A stretch of 9,881 nucleotides of DNA. Source: Actinomycetota bacterium. GTDB taxonomy: Bacteria; Actinomycetota; Acidimicrobiia; Acidimicrobiales; AC-25. Of this stretch, positions 1 to 7,794 are shown piece by piece. The notes under the pieces were generated by a model, which searched no databases, was not told the DNA's origin, and worked only from the letters and a program-made list of their open reading frames with translations. The position numbers and the translations under genes were made by a program. Location of the stretch: contig VAXF01000070.1 in the NCBI GenBank assembly GCA_005888395.1, positions 1 through 9,881 of the forward strand, written 5' to 3'. Numbering within the stretch: position 1 is the first letter of the stretch; the number at the start of each line of letters is the position of its first letter.

Positions 1-1624
1 TGCCGGTGCCCCGCTGTACCACCTGCTGGAGGACCGAGGTGGTCATGCGCGCGATCTGCGAGGGGATGACGCGGTCGCCCTCGGGCCGCGCCCGGACGAT
101 CGTCTTGTGGTCGGGCCCGACGACACTCTCGATGAAGTAGGGCTTGTGGTGGACGCCGTCGTCGGCAAGCGTCGCGTAGGCCGACGCCATCTGGAGCGGG
201 CTCACCCCCGACTGCGATGCGCCGAGGGTCATGGCCGGCACGCGGTCGAGATGGGTTGTGATGCCCATCTGTTCGGCGATGTCGGCGATCTGGTTCACAC
301 CGATGATCACCGCGAGCCGCGCGTACGCGCAGTTCACCGACTTGACGGTGGCGTCGGTGAGCGAGATGACACCGGCCGCCTCGCCCTCGAAGTTCGTGGG
401 CCGCCACGGGTTGGGCGTGCCACCGGGGTTCGGGATGCGACACGGCGACTGCCCGCTGATCGTGTCCTTCGGCGAGTGACCGTCGAGCAGGGCGGTGACG
501 AGCGTGAACATCTTGAACGACGAGCCCGCCTGGCGGTGACCCTGCGTGGCCAGGTCGTACTTGGCCTGCTCGAAGCCGGGCCCTCCCACCAGCGCCCGCA
601 CCGCGCCCGTGTGGGCGTCCACCGACACCAGCGCGGCGGTGAACCTCCCGTGGGTGTCGGGCAGGAGCGTGCTGACCTTCTCCTCGGCGATGCGCTGGTA
701 CGTGGGATCGAGCGTGGTGTGGATACCCAGGCCGCCCTTGAACACGGCGTTGTAGCGGGCCGTCGGGGTATCGCCCAGCCGGCGGTCCTGCAACAGCTGT
801 TGCTTCACCTCCTCGACGAAGTAGTTCTGCGGCGTCGGCAACAGGTGGAAGGGTTGCGACGGGAGTGCCTCGAGCGTGTAGCGCCGGGCGGCGTCGGAGG
901 TGAGGTCGCCGAGCCTGACCATCCGCCGCAGGGCGAAGTCGCGGCGATCACGCGCCAGGTTCGCATGCACGAACGGGTCGTAACCGGCGGGGTTGCGGAT
1001 CAGCCCCGCGAGCAGCGCGGCGTCACCGGGCGTGAGCGTGCCGACGTCCTTGCCGAAGTAGCGCTCGGCGGCCGCCTGGACGCCATACGCGCCGTTGCCG
1101 AAGTAGACGGTGTTCAGGTAGCGCTCGAGGATCGCCCGCTTCGACATGTGGTTGGCGAGGCGGATGGCGAGGATCGCCTCCTTCAGCTTGCGGCCGGCGT
1201 CGCGCTTCGAGGTGAGCAGGGTGTTCTTCACGAGCTGCTGCGTGATCGTCGAGCCGCCCTGCTCGATGCCGCCGGAATGCACGTTGGCGTAGAGAGCGCG
1301 CAAGGTCGACCGGACGTCGACCGCTCCGTGATGGAAGAAGCGGTAGTCCTCGACGTCGAGGATCGCCTGCACGACGTGCTTCGGGACCCGCGCCAGTCGC
1401 ACCGGCTGCCGGTCCTGCTCGGCGTGGAGCGAGGCGAGGATGCTGCCGTCGCGGGCATAGACGATCGACCGTTGGGCCAGGGGCTCGAGCTCCGCGATCC
1501 GGTCGTGTGAGGTGTGGTTGGCAGACAGGAAGGCTCCGGCAGCCGGCGTCAGAAAGGCCACGCCCGCGGCGAGGCCGAGCCCGGCCAGCACGAGGACGAC
1601 GACGAAACGCACCACGATGCGCAT
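1..1624 (-). CDS. Class A penicillin-binding protein (bifunctional glycosyltransferase/transpeptidase), C-terminus cut by window edge
   Basis: This membrane-anchored enzyme polymerises lipid II into glycan strands and cross-links their stem peptides outside the membrane. Seen in the sequence: a six-residue cytoplasmic start (MRIVVR), one hydrophobic segment at about residues 7-33, then a glycosyltransferase domain with the EDYRFFHHG motif (catalytic Glu92), GGSTITQQLVKN, a conserved RKLKEA...ERYLNTVYFGNGAYG stretch and the TPGDAALLAGL motif. The transpeptidase domain follows, with the acyl-serine motif SSFK (Ser368, Lys371) and the SVN motif (Ser429-Asn431). The frame is still open at base 1 after VVQRGTG, a point where the KTG triad normally follows within about 15 residues, so only the far C-terminus is missing. 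The ATG at 1622-1624 puts the anchor at the correct distance. No Shine-Dalgarno site is visible, and a TACCTT hexamer lies 9 bases upstream. The gene is divergent from the cyclase gene. The family assignment is firm; which PonA-type paralogue it is cannot be told. Confidence 0.95.
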   Translation of the reverse strand, partial: MRIVVRFVVVLVLAGLGLAAGVAFLTPAAGAFLSANHTSHDRIAELEPLAQRSIVYARDGSILASLHAEQDRQPVRLARVPKHVVQAILDVEDYRFFHHGAVDVRSTLRALYANVHSGGIEQGGSTITQQLVKNTLLTSKRDAGRKLKEAILAIRLANHMSKRAILERYLNTVYFGNGAYGVQAAAERYFGKDVGTLTPGDAALLAGLIRNPAGYDPFVHANLARDRRDFALRRMVRLGDLTSDAARRYTLEALPSQPFHLLPTPQNYFVEEVKQQLLQDRRLGDTPTARYNAVFKGGLGIHTTLDPTYQRIAEEKVSTLLPDTHGRFTAALVSVDAHTGAVRALVGGPGFEQAKYDLATQGHRQAGSSFKMFTLVTALLDGHSPKDTISGQSPCRIPNPGGTPNPWRPTNFEGEAAGVISLTDATVKSVNCAYARLAVIIGVNQIADIAEQMGITTHLDRVPAMTLGASQSGVSPLQMASAYATLADDGVHHKPYFIESVVGPDHKTIVRARPEGDRVIPSQIARMTTSVLQQVVQRGTG

Positions 1625-1633
1625 GGCGTGGCA

Positions 1634-1639
1634 AAGGTA
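1634..1639 (-). promoter_or_regulatory. Candidate -10 hexamer for the penicillin-binding protein gene
   Basis: Read on the minus strand this is TACCTT, which fits the TANNNT pattern of actinobacterial -10 elements. It ends 9 bases before the ATG, so a start site about 7 bases downstream would give a 5' leader of only a few bases. That agrees with the absence of a Shine-Dalgarno sequence. No convincing -35 element is seen at the usual spacing. This is prediction from pattern only. Confidence 0.3.
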
Positions 1640-1709
1640 CCGGACACCCCTCTCCCCGCCGGCCCAGGTGCGGTCGCCCTTGAAGTGTGGCGCGGACCGG
1701 AGCCGCCCC

Positions 1710-1715
1710 TATCCT
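1710..1715 (+). promoter_or_regulatory. Candidate -10 hexamer for a leaderless cyclase-ATPase transcript
   Basis: TATCCT matches TANNNT and is followed by a 7-base spacer and then the GTG at 1723. This is the spacing expected when transcription starts at the first base of the start codon. It supports choosing GTG 1723 over the upstream in-frame GTG at 1687, which lies upstream of the hexamer. A TTGAAG at 1680-1685 resembles a -35 but is 24 bases away, too far to pair with this -10. Confidence 0.35.
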
Positions 1716-1722
1716 CCATCTC

Positions 1723-4700
1723 GTGACGTGTGGGGCGTGCGGCGAGGTCGTTCCCGAGGAGGCTCGGTTCTGCCCCGCCTGCGGCCACGCCCTCCAGGCG
1801 CGCGTCGACGAACGCCGCGTGGTCACCGTTCTCTTCGCCGATCTCGTGCGGTTCACGTCTCTGGGCGAGTCGATGGACCCCGAGCACCTCAAGAACCTCG
1901 TCGACCGGTGCTTCGAGGGACTGGTCGCCGACGTCGCCGCCTTCGGCGGCCAGGTCGACAAGATCCTCGGCGACGCGATCGTGGCCCTGTTCGGGGCGCC
2001 GGTCGCCCACGAGGACGACGCCGAGCGCGCCGTGCGCGCCGCCCTACAGATGCAGCAGACGCTGGCCGCTCATGCCTCGGAGATCGGGCTGTCGGTCGAG
2101 ATGCGGGTCGGCGTCAACACCGGTGAGGTGCTCGTGGGCGCCCTGCGCTCCGGTGGCGACTACACGGCCATGGGCGACGTCGTGAACACCGCCAGCCGCC
2201 TCCAGACGATGGCTGCTCCCGGGCAGGTCGTGGTGGGCCCGTTCACCCACGCGGCGACGCGCGACGTGGTGCGCTACGTGCCCCTTGGAGAGGTCGCCGT
2301 GCGCGGTCGCGAGGAGCCGGTCGAAGCGTGGGTCGCGCACGAGGCCGTCGCGCTGCCGGGGCATCGGCCTCGCCGCACCCGCACGCCGCTCGTCGGCCGC
2401 GACGCGGAGATGGGACTGCTGAGCCACGCGCTCGCCGCCGCCGTCACCCACAGCCGCGCCCACCTCGTGCTTCTGGTCGGCGAGGCCGGCATGGGCAAGT
2501 CGCGGCTCGCCGACGAGGTCGTCTGCACCGCCCACGACGAGCACGCCGCGCTCGTGCTCGAGGGCCGGTGCGTCCCCTATGGCGAGGCCAACGTGTGGTG
2601 GCCGATCGCGGAGGCGCTGGCGCAGGTGTGCGGCGTCGAGCCGGCCGACGCGCTCGACGTCGCTGCCGAGCGCTGCCGCTCGGCTGTCGTCGAAGCCACC
2701 GGCCTGGCGGGCGACTCGCCCGACGTCGGGCGCGTCGCCGAAGGCCTGCTCTTCCTCTTCGGTTACCACGGCGCGCTGCGCGATCTCGAGCCGAGCCGGG
2801 CGCGCGACGAAGCCGGACGCGCCGTCCGCGTGCTGCTCGAGGCGCTCGCTCGACGGGGGCCGCTGGTACTCGTGCTGGCCGAGTTGCACTGGGCCGACCA
2901 GCTCGTGCTCGACCTCGTCGACAAGCTGCTCGACGGCCTGCGGTCGCTGCCCCTCCTGATCGTCGCCACCGCCCGCCCCGAGCTGGAGTCGCGCTGGACG
3001 CCGCGGCCGGGGCGCCACAACCTCGTCGTGGTCAACCTCGACCCGCTCGCGCGCGCGGCCGCAAGCCGCCTGCTCGAGCTCCTGCTCGGGGGCGAGACGC
3101 CGTCGGAGGTGCGTGAGCTGCTGCTCGACCGGGGAGGCGGCAACCCGTTCTTCCTCGAGGAGCTGGTCGCCCTGCTCGACGAAGCGGGCGTGCTGCAGCG
3201 CGACGGCGGTGGCTTCCGCGTGCCCGCCGGCCGCCAGGTGCGCGAGCTGCCCGCCACCCTCCACGGCCTGGTCGCCGCCCGCATCGACGGGCTGGCGCCG
3301 CCCCTGCGGTCGATGCTCGAGGACGCGGCCGTCATCGGCCGCACCGGCCGCACCGATGCTCTCGCCGCCCTGACGGCGTCCCACGACGGCGCCGCGTCGG
3401 CCGCGCTCGACGACCTCGTCGCCGACGAGCTGCTCGTCGTCGACGGCGACACGTGGGCGTTCCGGTCGGAGGTGGTGCGCGAAGTGGCCTACGGCACGTT
3501 GACGATGGCCGAGCGGGCGCGCCGGCACGCGACCTTGGCGCTGTGGCTCGACTCGACCGGCGGCCGCAAGACCGAGGACCTCGAGCTGCTCGCTCACCAC
3601 TGGTCCCACGCTGCCGAGCTGGCGGGCGAGCTCGGCGCGGTCGCGGGCGTTCCCGCCGACGTGCGCGAGCGGGCCCTGGCCGCGATCGAGCGAGCGGCGG
3701 CTTACGCCGAGGAGCGCGACAACGCGCCCCGGAGCGCGCGCCTCGCCGACCACGGCCTGCGTCTCGTCGGCGAGGAGAACTCGCCGCTGCGCAGACGCCT
3801 TCTGATCGTGCGCGCGTCGGCGCGGGGTGAGCTGCGCGAGCTCGACGCGGCCCGCGACGACATCGCCGCCGTGCTGAAGGGCGCAGAGGAGGCCGGTGAC
3901 CGCGCGTCGCAGGCCCACGCGCTCACGGTCCTCGGCCAGATCGAGCAGCACGAGAGCCACCTGGCCACCTCGACGGCCACGCTCGACCGGGCGGTGCACC
4001 TGTGGCGGGAGATCGGCGACCGCCGGGGCGAGGCGGGCGCGCTCCGCGTGCTCGGCATGACCGCGCTCCTCCAGGGCGAGAACGAGACGGCCGAGCGAGC
4101 CATCTCAGAAGCGCTCGAGGCGTTCCGCGTGGTGGGCGATCGCCGGCTCGAGGCCTGGGCGCTCCAGAACCTGGCCTGGGTGGCCATGATGCGCGGCGAC
4201 AACGACACTGCTGACACCCGCCTTCACGAATCGATCACCGCCTTCTCCGAGAACGGCGACTGGGGCGGGCTCGGGTGGGCCCTCGGCTTGCTGGCGTGGG
4301 TGCGCTTCAACCAAGGCGACCTCGTCGAGGCCGAGCGCCTCGGATCGCAGATCGTCGAGGAGCTGCGCCAGGCGAGCGACCCCTGGCCTCTCGGGATGAT
4401 GACGGTGCTGCTCAGCAACGTGCTCCTGTGGACGGGGCGCACGGCCGAGGCGATCGAACGGGCCCAGGAGGCGCGTCGCGTCTTCGCCTCGATCGGCGAC
4501 CGGTGGGGCGAGCTCCAGGCCGCCGGGACACTGGTGCGCGGGCTGGTGGCGGCCGGCCGGCTCGACGAGGCGTTCGCGGCGGTGGAGACGGCCCACGAAC
4601 TGCTGTGCTCAGGCACAGACGATCGCAACCTCCGCGATATCGGCCGGTTCGTCGCCGTGGCCAGCGCCGCCCAGGCCGGCGAGCCGGCGCGTTGGCTCGA

Positions 4701-5289
4701 ATGGGCATCGGCCGACGAGCAGTTCGATTCGGCGCCCTTCGTGGGCCAGCAACAGGCGACGCTCGCGCTGGTACATCTGCAGCTCGGCGACGTCGGCGCC
4801 GCGCTCCAGCTGGCCGAACCCGCACTCACCGTCTCCGGCGTGAAGGACACCAAGGGCGCCTACGCTGACGCCGCCAGTGTCGCCGCCCTCGTCTACGCCG
4901 CCGCCGGCCGGCCCGACGACGCCCTCGCGTTCGCACAGAAGGTCGAGGAGCTCGACGGCGGCACCTATGCCGACCGGGTGACGGCGCTCACCGCTGCGGG
5001 TCTGGCCCACGCGCAGCACGGCCGGCTCGAGGACGCCGCCACCGCGTTCGAGCGGGCCGAGACGATTCTCGCGGGCACCGGCGACCGCTTGCGGCAGGCG
5101 CTGCTGCCACTGGCTCGCGCCCACGCGCTCGAAGCGGTCGACGCCGCGGTCGCCGACCGCGCACTCACCGCGGCGCGTGCCCAGCTCGACGCGCTCGGCG
5201 CCAAGGCCCCCGGCTGGGACACCGCCTTCCGCCTCGCGGCCAAGCCGACCTACACGGCCGAGCCCGTCGGCGGCGCCGAGCCGGGCTGA
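1723..5289 (+). CDS. Zinc ribbon-class III adenylyl cyclase-AAA/STAND ATPase-TPR signalling protein
   Basis: This large cytoplasmic protein (1188 residues from GTG 1723) should make cAMP under control of an ATPase and TPR-like sensor region. Seen in order: a zinc ribbon with Cys3, Cys6, Cys17 and Cys20; a class III cyclase domain (about 32-210) with metal-binding Asp40 (FADL) and Asp84 (LGDA), adenine-selecting Lys80 and Asp152, and transition-state Asn155 and Arg159 (GDVVNTASR), so the full catalytic set is present; a P-loop ATPase with Walker A GEAGMGKS (253-260); a Walker B region reading LVLVLAELHWAD with Ala at 386 where an acidic residue is usual; then an alpha-helical region with 40-residue TPR-like repeats. 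The architecture matches the cyclase plus COG3899-type predicted ATPase proteins common in actinobacteria, but I see no C-terminal LuxR helix-turn-helix. An upstream in-frame GTG at 1687 would add 12 residues. I prefer 1723 because related proteins begin right at the zinc ribbon and a -10 element lies just upstream. Its ligand and partners are unknown. Confidence 0.92.
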   Translation: MTCGACGEVVPEEARFCPACGHALQARVDERRVVTVLFADLVRFTSLGESMDPEHLKNLVDRCFEGLVADVAAFGGQVDKILGDAIVALFGAPVAHEDDAERAVRAALQMQQTLAAHASEIGLSVEMRVGVNTGEVLVGALRSGGDYTAMGDVVNTASRLQTMAAPGQVVVGPFTHAATRDVVRYVPLGEVAVRGREEPVEAWVAHEAVALPGHRPRRTRTPLVGRDAEMGLLSHALAAAVTHSRAHLVLLVGEAGMGKSRLADEVVCTAHDEHAALVLEGRCVPYGEANVWWPIAEALAQVCGVEPADALDVAAERCRSAVVEATGLAGDSPDVGRVAEGLLFLFGYHGALRDLEPSRARDEAGRAVRVLLEALARRGPLVLVLAELHWADQLVLDLVDKLLDGLRSLPLLIVATARPELESRWTPRPGRHNLVVVNLDPLARAAASRLLELLLGGETPSEVRELLLDRGGGNPFFLEELVALLDEAGVLQRDGGGFRVPAGRQVRELPATLHGLVAARIDGLAPPLRSMLEDAAVIGRTGRTDALAALTASHDGAASAALDDLVADELLVVDGDTWAFRSEVVREVAYGTLTMAERARRHATLALWLDSTGGRKTEDLELLAHHWSHAAELAGELGAVAGVPADVRERALAAIERAAAYAEERDNAPRSARLADHGLRLVGEENSPLRRRLLIVRASARGELRELDAARDDIAAVLKGAEEAGDRASQAHALTVLGQIEQHESHLATSTATLDRAVHLWREIGDRRGEAGALRVLGMTALLQGENETAERAISEALEAFRVVGDRRLEAWALQNLAWVAMMRGDNDTADTRLHESITAFSENGDWGGLGWALGLLAWVRFNQGDLVEAERLGSQIVEELRQASDPWPLGMMTVLLSNVLLWTGRTAEAIERAQEARRVFASIGDRWGELQAAGTLVRGLVAAGRLDEAFAAVETAHELLCSGTDDRNLRDIGRFVAVASAAQAGEPARWLEWASADEQFDSAPFVGQQQATLALVHLQLGDVGAALQLAEPALTVSGVKDTKGAYADAASVAALVYAAAGRPDDALAFAQKVEELDGGTYADRVTALTAAGLAHAQHGRLEDAATAFERAETILAGTGDRLRQALLPLARAHALEAVDAAVADRALTAARAQLDALGAKAPGWDTAFRLAAKPTYTAEPVGGAEPG
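3781..4740 (+). repeat. TPR-like 40-residue repeats phased at exactly 120 bases
   Basis: Within the cyclase-ATPase gene a (G/S/T)-D turn recurs at an exact 120-base step. The Asp codons end at 3900, 4020, 4140, 4260, 4380, 4500 and 4620 (residues 726, 766, 806, 846, 886, 926 and 966), in contexts such as EIGDRRGEAGAL, VVGDRRLEAWAL and SIGDRWGELQAA. A 40-residue period is that of MalT/TPR_12-like superhelical repeats rather than the canonical 34-residue TPR. The outer limits given are approximate. The helices further downstream to about 5200 look TPR-like but lose this phase. Confidence 0.75.
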
Positions 5290-5292
5290 CTC

Positions 5293-5325
5293 GCCGGCGA
5301 GACCAGGAGGCTCGCATCCGCCGGC
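5293..5325. terminator. Imperfect hairpin between convergent genes, possible bidirectional terminator
   Basis: The gap between the cyclase-ATPase stop (5289) and the kinase stop (5330) is only 40 bases. GCGAG (5297-5301) pairs with CTCGC (5311-5315) around a 9-base loop. GCCG (5293-5296) can extend the stem with CGGC (5322-5325) across a six-base bulge. There is no T run on either side, so intrinsic termination is only a weak proposal based on position and dyad symmetry. Confidence 0.35.
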
Positions 5326-5329
5326 GGCG

Positions 5330-7777
5330 TCAGGCCCGGCTGGTCTCCTCGAGGTTGAGCACGCGCGTGGCGTGTCGCGCCGCCGCTGCCGGCGGGTGGG
5401 CGACGCGGAGACTGGTGTTGGGCGATCCGTGGCCGGCCACGACCACGCCCGGGAGGGCGAAGGCGAACGTGCAGCCCTCCCCGATCTCGCTCTCGAGCCA
5501 GATCCGCCCGCCCATCGCCTCGACGAGGCGGCGCGACACGTAGAGGCCGAGGCCGGTGCCACCGGGCTGGCGGGTGAGGTGATTGCCGAGCCGGCGGAAG
5601 CGCTCGAACACGAGCGGCTGATCTTCCTCCTCGATACCCGGGCCCTGGTCGACGACCTTCACGACGACCTCGGCTCCCGCGTGCTCGACGACGAGCGTGA
5701 CCAGGCTCTCCGGCGGCGTGTACTTCTCGGCGTTCGACAACAGGTTGGCGAGCACCTGCTCGACACGACCGGGGTCGGCGAGGGCCACGGCGGGCCACGT
5801 CGGCGGGTCGTACTCGACGGGCCGGTTGCACTCCTGCGCCAGCCGGTCGACGACCTCGCCGAGGTCGACGGGGACTGCGTCGATTCGGAACTCGCCCCGC
5901 TCGACCTGCGCGGTGTTGAGCACGTCCTCGATGATGCGTTCGAGCCGCTTGACCTGCCGGAGCATGGCCGCGTGCATGTCGGCCAGGTCGGTGGGACTCG
6001 GGTTGAAGTCGGGCCGCATGAGGGTGCCGAGGAAGCCCTTCAACGGTGTGAGCGGTGTCCGCAGCTCGTGCGACACCGTGGCCACGAAGTCCTGCTTGGT
6101 CTCCTCGAGCTCGCGGATGGCGGTGACGTCACGGGCGACGATGACGACCGAGTCGTAGACGTCGTCGCGTCCGGGCTGGCGAACGCCCGAGGCCGAGAGC
6201 TGCAACCAGCGCCGCCCGGCGCGAGCCGTCTGGATGGCGACGGCCGCCTCGATCTGGCTGCTGGTACGCAGCTCGCGACGCAGCCATTCCGGCGTCACGG
6301 GCTCGCCCTTCTCAGTGGTTGCGGACAATCCCGAGAACAGCGGCGCGCCGAGCGCGTCGGCGGCCGAGGTGCCCGTGATGCGGCTCATGGCCGGGTTCCA
6401 CGACGTGACCTCGCCCGCGGCATCGACCGAGAGGATCCCGTCGGACGAATGGTTGAAGACGCCGCTCAGCTTGGCGCGCTCCTCGTTCGTCTCCTCGAAC
6501 AGCCGCGCGTTGTGCAATGAGGTGCTCACCTGGTTGGCGAACGTGCTGAGCACCTGCAGCTCGCGGTCGGCAAGCCTGACGTGGCCACGGAAGCCGACGC
6601 GCAGCACGCCGAGGCATGTCTCCTGCGCGATCAGCGGCGCCACGATGCACATGGCGAGCCCGAGCGACTCGAGCTCCTCGCGCTGGGCGGCGGGAGCCCG
6701 GGGGGCGACGATCTGGAAGGGCTCCCGCTCGCACAGCACCCGGGGCCAGAAGGTCCCGGCATCCCGCTCCGGCTCGCCTTCGAGCCGCTCGACCGCCTGG
6801 CCCGGTGCGTGTCGGAAAATGGTCGCCGCCGTCCCTGGCTCGCCGTCCACCAGCATCAACTCGACGAACTCGGCCTTGAACAGTGTCTCCGCCCGCTCCA
6901 TCACGACGGCGGCAATCCCGCTCTGGTCCACCCGCGCCAACTCCCGCGACGTGGCCTGCAGCACCTGCCACAGGTCGCGCTCTTCCATGGCACGGAGATA
7001 GCCGCGGTAGGTGAGGTACAGGAAGGCGATGAAGATCGGCACAACGAGCAGGACCGCGTTGTTCGTGCTCGTGCCGGCGATGGCCACGAGGGCGACGCCC
7101 ATCGTCGTGTTGCCCACCCACACCAGGCTGTTGAGTGGAAGGCCCTTGCGCAGCATTGGCACGAACCGCCGGCCCTGCGAGAACGCGACCGCCATCCACA
7201 CGGTCACGCTGTTCCAGACGAAGAATGCGAAGGCCGCCACGGCCAGCGCGATCCACGTGTGCGGCGACCCGAGAGCAACGTGGTCCCGGCCCGTGTCCCT
7301 GGTGATCACACCGAACACCACACCGGCGAGCAGGCATCCGGTTGCGGCCGACGTAGCGTTGAAGACCACCTTCACCCGAGGCCGCCGGGCGAGTAGGTGG
7401 GCCGTGCCGATCGCGAGGGGCGCCACGATCCGCAGCCACGGCGACGGCAGCACCACCAGCCCGACGATGACCGCCGACTCCGACCAGGTGAACGAGTACT
7501 TGTCGTGACCGAAGCGGATGTGCAGGACGGCGATGTCGCCGAAGGCGAAGCCGGTCGCGGCGAGCGCGAGCTTCCACGTGGCCGGCACGTGCGAGAACAA
7601 GTCCGGGTGCTGGACGAACGCGCTGAGGAACGTGAGACATCCGGCGCCGACGACGAACCACAGGAGGAACTTCAGCCGCTGGTCGGGGCCCGCCCCGGCC
7701 TCGGTGGCGGGGCGAGCCTCGGCCTTCCCCTCCTCCTCGAGGGGATCACGCAGTACTGCCCAGCGACGGGAGCCCAT
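5330..7777 (-). CDS. Membrane sensor histidine kinase (multi-pass membrane domain-GAF-PAS-HisKA-HATPase)
   Basis: This 815-residue protein should sense a signal at the membrane or in the cytosol, autophosphorylate on His570 and pass the phosphate to a response regulator, which is not in this window. Seen in order: a polar N-terminus (1-35) rich in Glu and Arg; seven or eight hydrophobic segments between about 36 and 258; a linker helix; a GAF domain (about 275-430); a PAS domain (about 434-555, with DGILSVDAAGEVTSWNPA); the HisKA H-box VSHELRTPL with His570; and an HATPase domain with N-box NLLSNAEKY (Asn682), G1 DQGPGI (Asp710) and G2 GGTGLGL (739-745). All catalytic boxes are intact. A 37-residue low-complexity tail follows the ATPase. 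The membrane part resembles the unnamed multi-pass sensor found on actinobacterial GGDEF/EAL and kinase proteins (recollection, not a search). The ATG at 7775-7777 lies 17 bases after the protease stop, with a weak AGGTG ten bases upstream, so translation after the protease on one transcript is likely. Confidence 0.95.
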   Translation of the reverse strand: MGSRRWAVLRDPLEEEGKAEARPATEAGAGPDQRLKFLLWFVVGAGCLTFLSAFVQHPDLFSHVPATWKLALAATGFAFGDIAVLHIRFGHDKYSFTWSESAVIVGLVVLPSPWLRIVAPLAIGTAHLLARRPRVKVVFNATSAATGCLLAGVVFGVITRDTGRDHVALGSPHTWIALAVAAFAFFVWNSVTVWMAVAFSQGRRFVPMLRKGLPLNSLVWVGNTTMGVALVAIAGTSTNNAVLLVVPIFIAFLYLTYRGYLRAMEERDLWQVLQATSRELARVDQSGIAAVVMERAETLFKAEFVELMLVDGEPGTAATIFRHAPGQAVERLEGEPERDAGTFWPRVLCEREPFQIVAPRAPAAQREELESLGLAMCIVAPLIAQETCLGVLRVGFRGHVRLADRELQVLSTFANQVSTSLHNARLFEETNEERAKLSGVFNHSSDGILSVDAAGEVTSWNPAMSRITGTSAADALGAPLFSGLSATTEKGEPVTPEWLRRELRTSSQIEAAVAIQTARAGRRWLQLSASGVRQPGRDDVYDSVVIVARDVTAIRELEETKQDFVATVSHELRTPLTPLKGFLGTLMRPDFNPSPTDLADMHAAMLRQVKRLERIIEDVLNTAQVERGEFRIDAVPVDLGEVVDRLAQECNRPVEYDPPTWPAVALADPGRVEQVLANLLSNAEKYTPPESLVTLVVEHAGAEVVVKVVDQGPGIEEEDQPLVFERFRRLGNHLTRQPGGTGLGLYVSRRLVEAMGGRIWLESEIGEGCTFAFALPGVVVAGHGSPNTSLRVAHPPAAAARHATRVLNLEETSRA

Positions 7778-7787
7778 GCGGCTAGCG

Positions 7788-7792
7788 CACCT
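7788..7792 (-). promoter_or_regulatory. Weak ribosome binding site for the histidine kinase
   Basis: The minus strand reads AGGTG here, 10 bases before the kinase ATG at 7777, inside the 17-base gap after the protease stop. It is the only Shine-Dalgarno-like match available. It supports ATG 7777 as the start and reinitiation on a shared protease-kinase message. Confidence 0.4.
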
Positions 7793-7794
7793 GT

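Noticed and set aside
107..1510. 467-residue open frame on the plus strand
   Set aside because: It is antisense to the penicillin-binding protein, whose motifs are unmistakable. The translation is Arg/Gly/Val-rich with no recognisable domain, a usual shadow at high GC.
1680..1685. TTGAAG as a -35 box for the cyclase-ATPase
   Set aside because: It is 24 bases from the TATCCT hexamer, well outside the usual 16-19 base spacing.
2044..3999. 651-residue open frame on the minus strand
   Set aside because: It is antisense to the cyclase-ATPase gene, covering part of the cyclase, the Walker motifs and the start of the repeat region. Composition is shadow-like and no motif is visible.
4900..5289. 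LuxR-type helix-turn-helix at the end of the cyclase-ATPase
   Set aside because: Related large ATPase regulators often end in one, but the C-terminus here is Ala-rich helical repeat to the stop and shows no helix-turn-helix signature.
5177..6520. 447-residue open frame on the plus strand
   Set aside because: It overlaps the end of the cyclase-ATPase gene and lies antisense to the kinase catalytic domains. It has no domain of its own.
6312..7661. 449-residue open frame on the minus strand
   Set aside because: It is a shifted frame within the kinase gene. The kinase frame carries the membrane, GAF and PAS features, whereas this one is Arg-rich noise.
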